Source of the DNA: Gemmatimonadota bacterium
GTDB taxonomy: Bacteria > Gemmatimonadota > Gemmatimonadetes > Gemmatimonadales > GWC2-71-9
Direction: 5' to 3'
Length of the DNA: 8,927 nucleotides
Assembly (NCBI GenBank): GCA_025360265.1
Contig: JANYCP010000225.1
Span: forward strand, 1-8,927
In this document: positions 1-6,333 of the stretch, in pieces
How positions within the stretch are numbered: position 1 is the first letter of the stretch
How the letters are laid out: each line of letters opens with the position of its first letter
The notes under the pieces: model-generated
Told to the model about the DNA's origin: nothing
The model's database searches: none
The model's input: the letters and a program-made list of their open reading frames with translations, nothing else
Made by a program: the position numbers and the translations under genes

Positions 1-186
1 CCGCCGGGCGCCGCTGCCTTCCTGACCGCCGCCGTCAAGGGTGGGCCGCAGGATATGTCGACCGAGATGATCAGCGATGGCAGCTCGGTGTCGGTGTCGT
101 TCGCCGGCGCTCCGGCTGGCAAGTACAAGATCTACTGCATCCCGCATCAGGCGATGGGAATGAAGGGATCGATCACGGTTCAGTAG
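1..186 (+). CDS. Plastocyanin/cupredoxin-like blue copper protein, C-terminal fragment
   Basis: The reading frame is open from the left edge and ends in TAG at 184-186, so only the last 61 residues are visible. The end carries a classic type 1 copper loop, YCIPHQAMGMKG, with Cys (codon at 136-138), His three residues later and Met five residues after that. This matches the Cys, His and Met ligand spacing of plastocyanin, pseudoazurin and amicyanin. The final beta strand (SITV) follows directly, so the copper domain forms the very C-terminus. The fourth ligand, an N-terminal His, lies outside the window, as do the start and any signal peptide. Cupredoxins of this type carry electrons or bind copper in the periplasm; the partner cannot be told from here. 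The next gene is convergent, so this is the last gene of its transcript. Confidence 0.85.
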   Translation, partial: PPGAAAFLTAAVKGGPQDMSTEMISDGSSVSVSFAGAPAGKYKIYCIPHQAMGMKGSITVQ

Positions 187-192
187 CCGAGA

Positions 193-308
193 GACGAGGG
201 CGCGACGGCCTCGTCCTGAGCAACGCGAGGGACCTTCAGACTCCGTGATTCGGAGACACTGGAGGTCCCTCACTGCGTGTAGGACGAGGAGCGTTGTCGT
301 ACCTCGTC
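193..308. repeat. Four alternating copies of a 7-bp inverted-repeat unit (GACGAGG/CCTCGTC)
   Basis: GACGAGG lies at 193-199 and 283-289, and its reverse complement CCTCGTC at 209-215 and 302-308. The copies can pair locally as two small hairpins (193-199 with 209-215, and 283-289 with 302-308). Alternatively 209-217 (CCTCGTCCT) pairs perfectly with 281-289 (AGGACGAGG) to enclose the large hairpin at 227-271. The last copy overlaps the stop codon of the convergent - strand gene, which ends at 307. Its function is unknown; terminator reinforcement or a REP-like intergenic element are both possible. Confidence 0.6.
227..271. terminator. Strong hairpin between convergent genes, probable bidirectional terminator
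   Basis: GAGGGACCT (227-235) is the exact reverse complement of AGGTCCCTC (263-271). The stem continues through one T/G position (a G-U wobble in the + strand RNA) and CAG/CTG, giving 13 pairs. After a 1x3 internal loop comes a 5-bp stem, CTCCG (241-245) with CGGAG (251-255), closed by the loop TGATT. It lies 41 bases past the cupredoxin stop and 36 bases past the stop of the - strand operon. No U-tract follows on either strand, so it is not a canonical intrinsic terminator. It may act with Rho, or protect RNA 3' ends. Confidence 0.5.
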
Positions 309-1281
309 AAACCCACCCGTTGCTGCGGTACCACGCTGCGGTATCCGCCAGACCATCCTCGAGATTGAACTTCGGCCGCCAACCAGTTGCCGCCATGAAC
401 GCTCCTGGGTCGGCGGTCCACGCTTCCTGAAAAAACTCATTCACCTTGTCCGGATGCAGAATGGATGATTGGTGAAACAGTTCCGCCCAGGCGCCGGTAA
501 TCGTCAGCGCGCCACGGACCGCCCAGCGTGGAATGGGCAGCGGGATCACGTCGCGATGCAGCGCGCGCGCAATGGCGCGCAACAAGTTGGCGGTCGATAC
601 GATATCGGGATGATTGACGTAGAACACCTTGCCGATGATTTCTGGCGCGGTGCCTGCGACGACGAGCGCGTCGGCAAGATCGGCCAGGTGAACGACTGAC
701 AGCTCCATGGATCCATCGCCGAGCATCGGCGCGATGCCGAACCCCGCCGTCTTGAAGAAGGGCAGGAGATTATCGCGATCCCTCGGCCCGTAGACGGTTG
801 GCGGCCGGAGAATTGTCCACGGGAGCGACAGCGACGGCAGTACCTGCTCTGCGGCGAGCTTGCTGCGACCATACATCGTTACTGGGTGATCATCGCCTGC
901 GACCGCTTTCGGCACACCGTGCCGTGAAGGGCCACCGGCCGCCATCGATGACACCAGCACCAGGCGCGGCGGATTCGGTTGCGCCGCGCAGGCGGTCGCA
1001 ATTCGCCGGGTGCCCTCGCGATTGGGTTCCATCAACTCGGATTCAGTCCGGGCACCGAGTTTGGCGGCGGAATGATAGACGACGTCCTGTCCGCGGACCG
1101 CAGCGCCAATCGCGGCGGTGTCGCCAAGGTCCCCCGCGACGAGGCTCACACCGCGGGTTGCCAGAGGTGCCGCGCGTTCCGGTGAACGAACGAGCGCGGT
1201 GACGGTGTCACCGCGCTCGATCAATCGGTCGATCAGGTGACCGCCCACCAGGCCAGTCGCTCCGGTGACCAACACGTTCAT
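307..1281 (-). CDS. cerR: NAD(P)-dependent epimerase/SDR family reductase, probable ceramide reductase (CerR)
   Basis: The product is 324 residues and an extended short-chain dehydrogenase/reductase. It opens with a Rossmann dinucleotide motif, TGATGLVGG (residues 6-14). A Ser pair (SSM, 111-113) and the catalytic YGRSK (Tyr137, Lys141) follow, then the RPPTVYGPRD loop (159-168) typical of NAD-dependent epimerase/dehydratases. The ATG at 1281 shares ATGA with the stop of the upstream acyltransferase gene. There is no clear ribosome site of its own, so translation is probably coupled. The reading frame stays open further upstream, but that stretch is the other gene read in the wrong frame. Family membership is clear from the motifs. 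The specific role, reducing 3-oxo-ceramide to dihydroceramide as CerR does in Caulobacter, is inferred from its place behind spt and the GNAT-like gene. Otherwise a nucleotide-sugar or sterol-type reductase would be possible. Confidence 0.82.
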   Translation of the reverse strand: MNVLVTGATGLVGGHLIDRLIERGDTVTALVRSPERAAPLATRGVSLVAGDLGDTAAIGAAVRGQDVVYHSAAKLGARTESELMEPNREGTRRIATACAAQPNPPRLVLVSSMAAGGPSRHGVPKAVAGDDHPVTMYGRSKLAAEQVLPSLSLPWTILRPPTVYGPRDRDNLLPFFKTAGFGIAPMLGDGSMELSVVHLADLADALVVAGTAPEIIGKVFYVNHPDIVSTANLLRAIARALHRDVIPLPIPRWAVRGALTITGAWAELFHQSSILHPDKVNEFFQEAWTADPGAFMAATGWRPKFNLEDGLADTAAWYRSNGWV

Positions 1282-2414
1282 GTCGGTCGGTCGAGCACGC
1301 GGAATGTCTGATAGGGAGTAAACCCGGCCTTGCTGAGTCCCTGGATGATGCCGGTGTTGTCCTCGAGGAGCCAGCTTGCCTCGCCCCAGCCGATGCCGCG
1401 CTCGGCAGCTTTGCTCCAGATCCAGTGATAGAGCGCGGAGTCGATCCCCTTGCCGCGCCACTCAGGCAGGACGCCGAGCAGCAGGATGCGGGACCGGGTC
1501 AGCTTTTTCATCTTGATCTTGTACAGCATCGTGAGGGAGGCCGGGAACATGGCACCGTTGCGATTGTAGCGGAGTGCTTCGTTGAGGTCGGGCAGCGTGA
1601 GCCCGAACGCGATCGGTACGCCGTCCTTCTCGACAAACGGAACGAGTTCGGGAACCACGACCGGCTTGAACGCCGCAGCGAGCACGTCGATCTCGGCGTC
1701 GGTCATCGGGATAAACCCCCAATTGTCTTCCCAGCCGGCATTGTACAGCTTCTTTACCAGTTCCACTTCGGACGCAAATTTCTTTATGTTGAGCGGCCGA
1801 ATCGTGATGCCGTACCGCTTCTTGAGAAGCTCCACCGCGCGTGCCGTCCGCTCGGGCGGCGTCACCGGCCCGGCCAGCGATCCACCCTGCAGGGCGATGA
1901 GATCCTTCGCCTTGGTGAACCCGGCCGTTTCCATCAGTGTGAGATAGTACGGCGGGTTGTGCGGCATCATGATCGAGTTGGGCATGTCGAACCCTTCGAT
2001 CAGCAGGCCGCATTCATCGTTGACAGAAAACGACATCGGGCCGCGCATCGTGCCGAGGCCGCGGGCCTTGATCCACGCACCCGCGGTGTCGAAGAGGGCG
2101 GCGGCCACCTGGAAATCATTGATGCACTCCCAGAAGCCGAAGAACCCGACCTTGTCCTTGTGATACTCGTTGTGCAGGTGATTGTGAATTGCCACGATGC
2201 GCCCCACGACTTCACCGTCGCGTTCGGCGATGAAGTAGTCGGCTTCGGCATGGTGAAAGAACGGATTGTGCTTGCGATCGAGGAGCTTCTTGACCTCGGC
2301 GCGAAATGGCGGGACCCAGTTGAGGTCCCGCCGGTGCAACCGGTACGGCAGATCAATGAAGCGCGCGAGGTCCTTCGAGGTCTCGACGCGCCGGATGACC
2401 GGCGCGCTACTCAG
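1278..2414 (-). CDS. bcerS: GNAT-like N-acyltransferase, probable bacterial ceramide synthase (bCerS)
   Basis: The product is 378 residues. The C-terminal lobe has a GNAT acyl-CoA-binding loop, GVLPEWRGKGID (about 314-325), followed by an alpha helix and an SKAGF segment (361-365) typical of GNAT C-termini. The N-terminal half, from VGRIVAIHNH (70-79) to METAGF (161-166), looks like a second GNAT lobe without that loop, so this is probably a tandem GNAT. The conserved opening is RRVETSKDLARFIDLPYRL. No ATG, GTG or TTG lies in frame near it. The best start is CTG at 2414-2412, which forms a CTGA overlap with the spt stop and has AAGGAG upstream. Between spt and cerR the natural role is acylation of 3-ketosphinganine to 3-oxo-ceramide, the job of the GNAT-like bCerS in Caulobacter. 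The fold is seen in the sequence; the substrate is inferred from context. Confidence 0.8.
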   Translation of the reverse strand: MSSAPVIRRVETSKDLARFIDLPYRLHRRDLNWVPPFRAEVKKLLDRKHNPFFHHAEADYFIAERDGEVVGRIVAIHNHLHNEYHKDKVGFFGFWECINDFQVAAALFDTAGAWIKARGLGTMRGPMSFSVNDECGLLIEGFDMPNSIMMPHNPPYYLTLMETAGFTKAKDLIALQGGSLAGPVTPPERTARAVELLKKRYGITIRPLNIKKFASEVELVKKLYNAGWEDNWGFIPMTDAEIDVLAAAFKPVVVPELVPFVEKDGVPIAFGLTLPDLNEALRYNRNGAMFPASLTMLYKIKMKKLTRSRILLLGVLPEWRGKGIDSALYHWIWSKAAERGIGWGEASWLLEDNTGIIQGLSKAGFTPYQTFRVLDRPT

Positions 2415-3601
2415 ATGACCCCCAGCTCCTTGCCGATGCGACCGAAGGCGTCGAGCGCAAAGTCGATCTGTGCATCGGTGTGCGTTGCCATCAGGGACGT
2501 GCGAAGACGGCACTCTGTCATCGGTACGGCGGGCGCCACGACGGGGTTGGTAAAGACACCCGCGTCGAAGAGCTTCCGCCAGAAGAGGAACGTCGTGTTG
2601 AGTTCGCCCACGAGGACCGGGACAATTGGCGTCTGGGTTGGTCCGATATCGAAGCCGAGTGAACGGAAGCCATCCTGCAGCCGCTTGGCGTTCTTCCACA
2701 AGGCGGGCCGCCGTTCGGGCTCGTCCTGCATGACCTGAAGCGCAGCGAGTACGCCGGCGGTGTTGGCCGGCGGGAGCGACGCGGTGAAGATGAACTGCCG
2801 CGAATTGTGCTTGAGATAATGAATGATCGATTCGTCTGCAGCGAGGAACCCGCCCACGGACGCGAGCGACTTCGAGAACGTGCCGGCGATGATGTCCACT
2901 TCGGATTGCATGCCGAAGTGTGCACCGGTGCCATCGCCCTTGGGGCCGAGGACGCCGAGCGCATGTGCATCGTCGACCGCGAGCGCCGCACCGTGCTTGC
3001 GCGCGATCCGCGACAGCTCAGGGATGTCCGCAATATCGCCTTCCATCGAGTACACGCCATCGACCACGATCAACTTGCCGTACTTGCTGTTGTTCTCCTC
3101 CAGCAAGCGTTCAAGTTGCACGAGATCGCCGTGATTGAATCGCTGCGTGTCACCGAACGCGAGCTTGGCGCCGTCAACGATGCAGGCGTGGTCGAGCTTG
3201 TCGAGGTAGACCGTTTCCTTGCGGCCGAGAATTCCAGCGATGAGGCCGAGATTGGCGCCGTAACCCGTCGAGAAAACCATGCAGGCTTCCTTCCCCAGGA
3301 ATTCTGCGAGCGCACTTTCGAGCTGTTCGTGGATATCAAGCGACCCATTCAGGAAGCGCGAGCCAGTGCAGCCGGAGCCGTACCGGTGCAATGCCTTCGT
3401 CGCCGCTTCAAGTACCTTTGGGTGATGCGTCAGGCCCAGATAATTATTCGACCCGAGCATGAGGCGCTTCTTGCCTTCAATGACGACCTCGGTGTCATCC
3501 GACTCGGTGATAGCTTTGAAGTAAGGGTACATGCCAGCGGCTTGGACTTCACGCGCGGCAGTAAAACTCCGGCACTTGTCGAAGAGTGCCACCTGGGACA
3601 T
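2411..3601 (-). CDS. spt: Serine palmitoyltransferase-type alpha-oxoamine synthase (PLP enzyme)
   Basis: The product is 396 residues from the chosen ATG, the usual length for this family. Alpha-oxoamine synthases condense an amino acid with an acyl thioester using pyridoxal phosphate. Visible motifs are YLGL (after NN, about 54-57), YGSGCTGSRFLNGSLDIH (about 74-91), LDHACIVDG with the PLP-stacking His (about 138), VDDAHALG with the pyridine-binding Asp (about 210), and GTFSKSLASVGG with the Schiff-base Lys (about 244). The opening FDKCRSFTAAREVQAAGMYPYF resembles serine palmitoyltransferases rather than BioF or Kbl. First place in an operon with a GNAT-like acyltransferase and an SDR supports 3-ketosphinganine synthesis, the committed step to ceramide. 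The ATG at 3601 is chosen because GAGGTG sits 6 bases before it. In-frame ATG at 3619 and GTG at 3637 are alternatives. BioF or glycine C-acetyltransferase activity is less likely. Confidence 0.85.
   Translation of the reverse strand: MSQVALFDKCRSFTAAREVQAAGMYPYFKAITESDDTEVVIEGKKRLMLGSNNYLGLTHHPKVLEAATKALHRYGSGCTGSRFLNGSLDIHEQLESALAEFLGKEACMVFSTGYGANLGLIAGILGRKETVYLDKLDHACIVDGAKLAFGDTQRFNHGDLVQLERLLEENNSKYGKLIVVDGVYSMEGDIADIPELSRIARKHGAALAVDDAHALGVLGPKGDGTGAHFGMQSEVDIIAGTFSKSLASVGGFLAADESIIHYLKHNSRQFIFTASLPPANTAGVLAALQVMQDEPERRPALWKNAKRLQDGFRSLGFDIGPTQTPIVPVLVGELNTTFLFWRKLFDAGVFTNPVVAPAVPMTECRLRTSLMATHTDAQIDFALDAFGRIGKELGVI
2426..2431 (-). promoter_or_regulatory. Shine-Dalgarno AAGGAG supporting a CTG start for the acyltransferase
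   Basis: Read on the - strand, AAGGAG (codons Lys and Glu near the end of spt) lies 11 bases before the CTG at 2414. A G-run (GGGGGT) falls between them and may also pair with 16S rRNA. This supports the overlap start over the next standard candidate, TTG at 2339-2337, which would remove the conserved RRVETSKDLARFIDLPYR opening. Confidence 0.45.
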
Positions 3602-3619
3602 TAGTGCCACCTCGGACAT
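3584..3619 (-). repeat. 18-bp tandem duplication carrying the spt start codon
   Basis: On the - strand ATGTCCGAGGTGGCACTA (3619-3602) is followed directly by ATGTCCCAGGTGGCACTC (3601-3584). The copies differ at two of 18 bases and both begin with an in-frame ATG. The GAGGTG in the first copy is well placed as a ribosome site for the ATG of the second. The result is two stacked start signals, which could give proteins differing by six residues. Confidence 0.75.
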
Positions 3620-3704
3620 GAGTGGTTCAGTCGCCACGGGCCCTCTCGGAGCTCGGGTGGAACTACATCGAACTGCGGGATGTCGGATCTGCTACAAGGA
3701 GTGA

Positions 3705-3733
3705 AATTTAGGACCGTGACCAGATCGACACAA
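3705..3733 (-). promoter_or_regulatory. Candidate sigma70-type promoter for the ceramide operon
   Basis: On the - strand a -35-like TTGTGT (3733-3728) and a -10-like TAAATT (3710-3705) are separated by exactly 17 bases. They match the consensus at three and four of six positions. The -10 lies about 100 bases before the spt start, in the most AT-rich part of the divergent gap at 3602-3784. No equally good promoter was found for the + strand protease gene in the same gap; TAACAT at 3769-3774 is only a weak -10 candidate. Confidence 0.35.
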
Positions 3734-3784
3734 GCCGAAAACCTGTTCGGGCGCTGTAGGCAGCGAGCTAACATCAACTGGCGC

Positions 3785-5959
3785 ATGGTGTTGGCGTTCG
3801 CGTGCCTGTTCGGAACGCGCCTTGCGGCGCAGTATCCGCGTGCTCAGCTCGGCCAATTCGAGGTGCGCGGCTTCGACTTCGCCGTCGACGGCGGGTGGCG
3901 TCGCCGCGCGGCGCAGGTTCGCGACGCGCGTCTTGGCATGCTGCGGTCGGGCAACGTCGCGCTCCTCAACCGTGGTGCGAAGCCGGTGATCCGGGGGAAT
4001 TACTTCGTACCCGTCGTGCCGATCGGCTACCCCGATGTCGCGGTACCGTTTCCCACCAACCAATATGAGGACCTCTTCTTCTCGCCAACTCCGGTCGGTC
4101 GTGCCTGGAGCGTCAAGACCTATTACGCCGCCGCATCCCGCAACAATATCTCGCTCGACGGTCAGGTGTTCGGATGGGTGACCGCGGCAAACCCGTCGTC
4201 CTATTACGAGGACGGATGCAATGGCATCGGTGTCTTCGCCGCCTGTCCCAGTCACACTGCGTCACGCATGGGTGAGCTTCTGGTTGGTGCGCTTGATGCG
4301 ATTTCCAACGGTGTTGGAGCCGACACCGTCTGGAACCGGTACGACAATGACGGGCCCGATGGCATTCCGAATTCCGGTGATGACGATGGCGTGATCGACG
4401 TGGTGGCGTTTCTGCAGCCCAAGATTGACGGTGCGTGCGGCAGTGCGGGGATCTGGTCGCATCGGGCGACGATCTCGCTCTGGAACAACGGCCAGGCGTA
4501 TGTGACCAAGACGCCACGGCGCGATGCCGCTGGCCACCCGATTCCCGGTCAGTTCCTGACGATCAACTCCTACACTATCCAGTCGGCGGTTGGCGGTGAT
4601 CAGGCGTGCACTGGCGGACAGATCATGCCGATCGGAACCGTGACCCACGAAACCGGACACGCCTTCGGCCTTCCCGACCTGTACGACACGGACGGGAACT
4701 CGGGGACGCAAGGGGCCGGTGAATGGAGCCTGATGTCATCGGGCACCTACGCGCGTCCGTATTCGCCGTCGTCATTCGACGCATGGTCGCTGGTACAGCT
4801 CGGCTGGATCAATGTCGACACGCTGGTCTCGGGAGCGACGCGGACCGTCGCGCCGGTGCAGACGAGCAACACGGTCTTTTATGCGCGCACGAACGGCCCC
4901 CTCTACTTCCTGCTCGAGAACCGTGGCGCGGTGGGAACTGATACTGCGCAAATGAATTCCTCATGGATACGCGCCAAGATGCCTGGCCTGTTGCTCTGGC
5001 AGATCGACGATGAACGGGTCGCCCAGGGTTCGCCGCCGTTGAATCGCGTGAATACCGGCACCCGACACGGTGTGGCACTCATCCAGGCAGATGGACTTAA
5101 TCAGTTGCGTACGCCCTATGGCGGCAATCGCGGCGATCTCGGCGATTCCTACCCGGGCAGCACCGGTAATCACGACTTTGGTCTTGCGACGCTGCCAGCG
5201 GCCGTGGATTGGAACGGGATCGCGCTTAACACGCGCTTCGACCATATCACGTCTACCGCGAACGGGAACATCACCTTTCGTTACTTGCGTGGCGTGCCAA
5301 GTCTGATCGCATCGCTGGTGCCATTCGCCCGCATTCGGATCGGTGGTGTTGCAACGTCGAGCTATCAGGAGATTCTCGCGCCCGGTGACGTGCTTGCGCT
5401 ATCGGTCGATTCGACGCAGGTCTCATTTGACGGTCGCAGTGCGGCACGCTTTCTTGCCTGGAGTGATGCGGGCGCGCGTGATCACACGCTCACAGCCCGC
5501 GGTGGAGCACCCGACACGGTGTTTGCCAGCTTCGCGGTGGACAACCGAGTGCGGGTGACGACGAGTGGACCGGGATTGGTTACCGCCAATATTGCTGGTG
5601 CGGTAGGCGTTGGTGCGTTCGTTGCGGCAGGAACGCTGGTCCACCTGACCGCGACACCAAGCCTCGGGGCGGAGTTCATTGGTTGGCGTGGGGATACCAG
5701 CGGTGTTGGTGTACTCGACCTGACGCTGAATCGAGCGTTCGACCTGACCGCCGTCTTTCAGAGTAGCGTCGTGATTGATGCGGCTGCTGCGGCCCGTGCG
5801 CTGCTCGGCGGGCCGCCATTGAGTGCAGCGGCCGTGGCATACCTCGATGCGATTGGCAACCAAAATGGTGGGTACGATGTCGGCGACTATGCGGCGTGGT
5901 TGCGGCGCACGGGGCAGCGGGTGCCGGTTCCATTGCAGCAAGTTGGAGGGACGCCATGA
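3785..5959 (+). CDS. Secreted M6 family (immune inhibitor A-like) metalloprotease with degenerate dockerin-like tail
   Basis: From the ATG at 3785 the product is 724 residues. A hydrophobic start, VLAFACLFG then TRLAAQ, looks like a signal peptide for export. The zinc site is HETGHAFGLPDLYD (288-301, catalytic Glu289), followed by the M6-type GEWSLMSSG (312-320). An Asp/Asn-rich loop, YDNDGPDGIPNSGDDDG (186-202), is a likely calcium site. About residues 584-658 resemble the divergent InlB B-repeat type beta domain (GAEFIGWRGD near its end). The last 60 residues contain GNQNGGYDVGD (690-700), a degenerate dockerin-like EF-hand loop. M6 enzymes are extracellular zinc proteases. The start is uncertain: codons upstream of 3785 look non-coding, yet a 15-residue signal peptide without positive charge is unusually short. 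The gene ends in an ATGA overlap with the next gene. The family call is firm; the substrate is unknown. Confidence 0.88.
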   Translation: MVLAFACLFGTRLAAQYPRAQLGQFEVRGFDFAVDGGWRRRAAQVRDARLGMLRSGNVALLNRGAKPVIRGNYFVPVVPIGYPDVAVPFPTNQYEDLFFSPTPVGRAWSVKTYYAAASRNNISLDGQVFGWVTAANPSSYYEDGCNGIGVFAACPSHTASRMGELLVGALDAISNGVGADTVWNRYDNDGPDGIPNSGDDDGVIDVVAFLQPKIDGACGSAGIWSHRATISLWNNGQAYVTKTPRRDAAGHPIPGQFLTINSYTIQSAVGGDQACTGGQIMPIGTVTHETGHAFGLPDLYDTDGNSGTQGAGEWSLMSSGTYARPYSPSSFDAWSLVQLGWINVDTLVSGATRTVAPVQTSNTVFYARTNGPLYFLLENRGAVGTDTAQMNSSWIRAKMPGLLLWQIDDERVAQGSPPLNRVNTGTRHGVALIQADGLNQLRTPYGGNRGDLGDSYPGSTGNHDFGLATLPAAVDWNGIALNTRFDHITSTANGNITFRYLRGVPSLIASLVPFARIRIGGVATSSYQEILAPGDVLALSVDSTQVSFDGRSAARFLAWSDAGARDHTLTARGGAPDTVFASFAVDNRVRVTTSGPGLVTANIAGAVGVGAFVAAGTLVHLTATPSLGAEFIGWRGDTSGVGVLDLTLNRAFDLTAVFQSSVVIDAAAAARALLGGPPLSAAAVAYLDAIGNQNGGYDVGDYAAWLRRTGQRVPVPLQQVGGTP

Positions 5960-6333
5960 TCCGCCGTATCGTGATGGTCGCGTTTCTTGCGGCCGCCTGC
6001 ACCACCGACCAGACGCCGATGCCGACCGCCGGCACCCTTACGCTTGCGCTTGCGGGGGCGGGAAATACCGATGGCGCGATCGTGCTCCTCGTCAGTGGCG
6101 GGCCAGTCGTGTCGGTCGCGGTATCGAACGGATATCAGGTCGCGACCAACGCGGACGGTGCGGGCACCCACGTGATGGTATTGGGAAGCCTCTCGAGCGG
6201 AACATTGGCGACGATCAACGTCCCCGATATGTCGCGCGCGTCCTCGTACGTCGTCACCGTCGTGCAAGTATCGGATCGCAATTCCTTTGGACTGCTCGAC
6301 CCGGTGGGCTACCACGTGTCGGTGCATCCTTGA
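5956..6333 (+). CDS. Small predicted lipoprotein, unknown function
   Basis: The product is 125 residues. The ATG at 5956 overlaps the protease stop as ATGA and has a strong ribosome site, GGAGGG (5945-5950), five bases before it. The N-terminus MIRRIVMVAFLAAAC has two Arg, a hydrophobic core and a Cys at residue 15 in a permissive lipobox (Ala at -3 instead of Leu), followed by the polar linker TTDQTPMPT. The rest is rich in Val, Ser, Gly and Thr with alternating hydrophobic residues, suggesting one beta-sandwich domain. I do not recognise a named family. Being translationally tied to the M6 protease, it may anchor, fold or inhibit it; a cohesin-like role toward the protease's degenerate dockerin-like tail is speculation. 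No internal cysteines or catalytic motif are seen. Confidence 0.72.
   Translation: MIRRIVMVAFLAAACTTDQTPMPTAGTLTLALAGAGNTDGAIVLLVSGGPVVSVAVSNGYQVATNADGAGTHVMVLGSLSSGTLATINVPDMSRASSYVVTVVQVSDRNSFGLLDPVGYHVSVHP

Noticed and set aside
1282..1461. Upstream extension of the reductase frame to a start at 1461
   Set aside because: These 60 codons lie inside the acyltransferase gene, are Arg/Gly/His-rich, and precede the canonical Rossmann start MNVLVTGATG.
2415..2699. Upstream extension of the acyltransferase frame to a start at 2699
   Set aside because: The added 95 residues are an Arg-rich misreading of the spt C-terminus; the conserved protein begins after the CTGA overlap.
1425..2738. Long open frame on the + strand opposite the acyltransferase (437 codons)
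   Set aside because: It is antisense to a gene with clear GNAT motifs, has Arg/His/Glu-rich low-complexity composition, no recognisable motif, and spans the spt junction. It is a GC-rich shadow.
2807..3604. Open frame of 265 codons on the + strand opposite spt
   Set aside because: The - strand encodes an unmistakable PLP enzyme with all its catalytic motifs; this frame shows no family features.
5823..6329. Upstream extension of the flavoprotein frame to an ATG at 5823
   Set aside because: The extra 169 codons are Arg-rich and overlap the protease end and the whole lipoprotein gene in another frame. The FAD motif begins directly after the TTG at 6330, as expected for the family.
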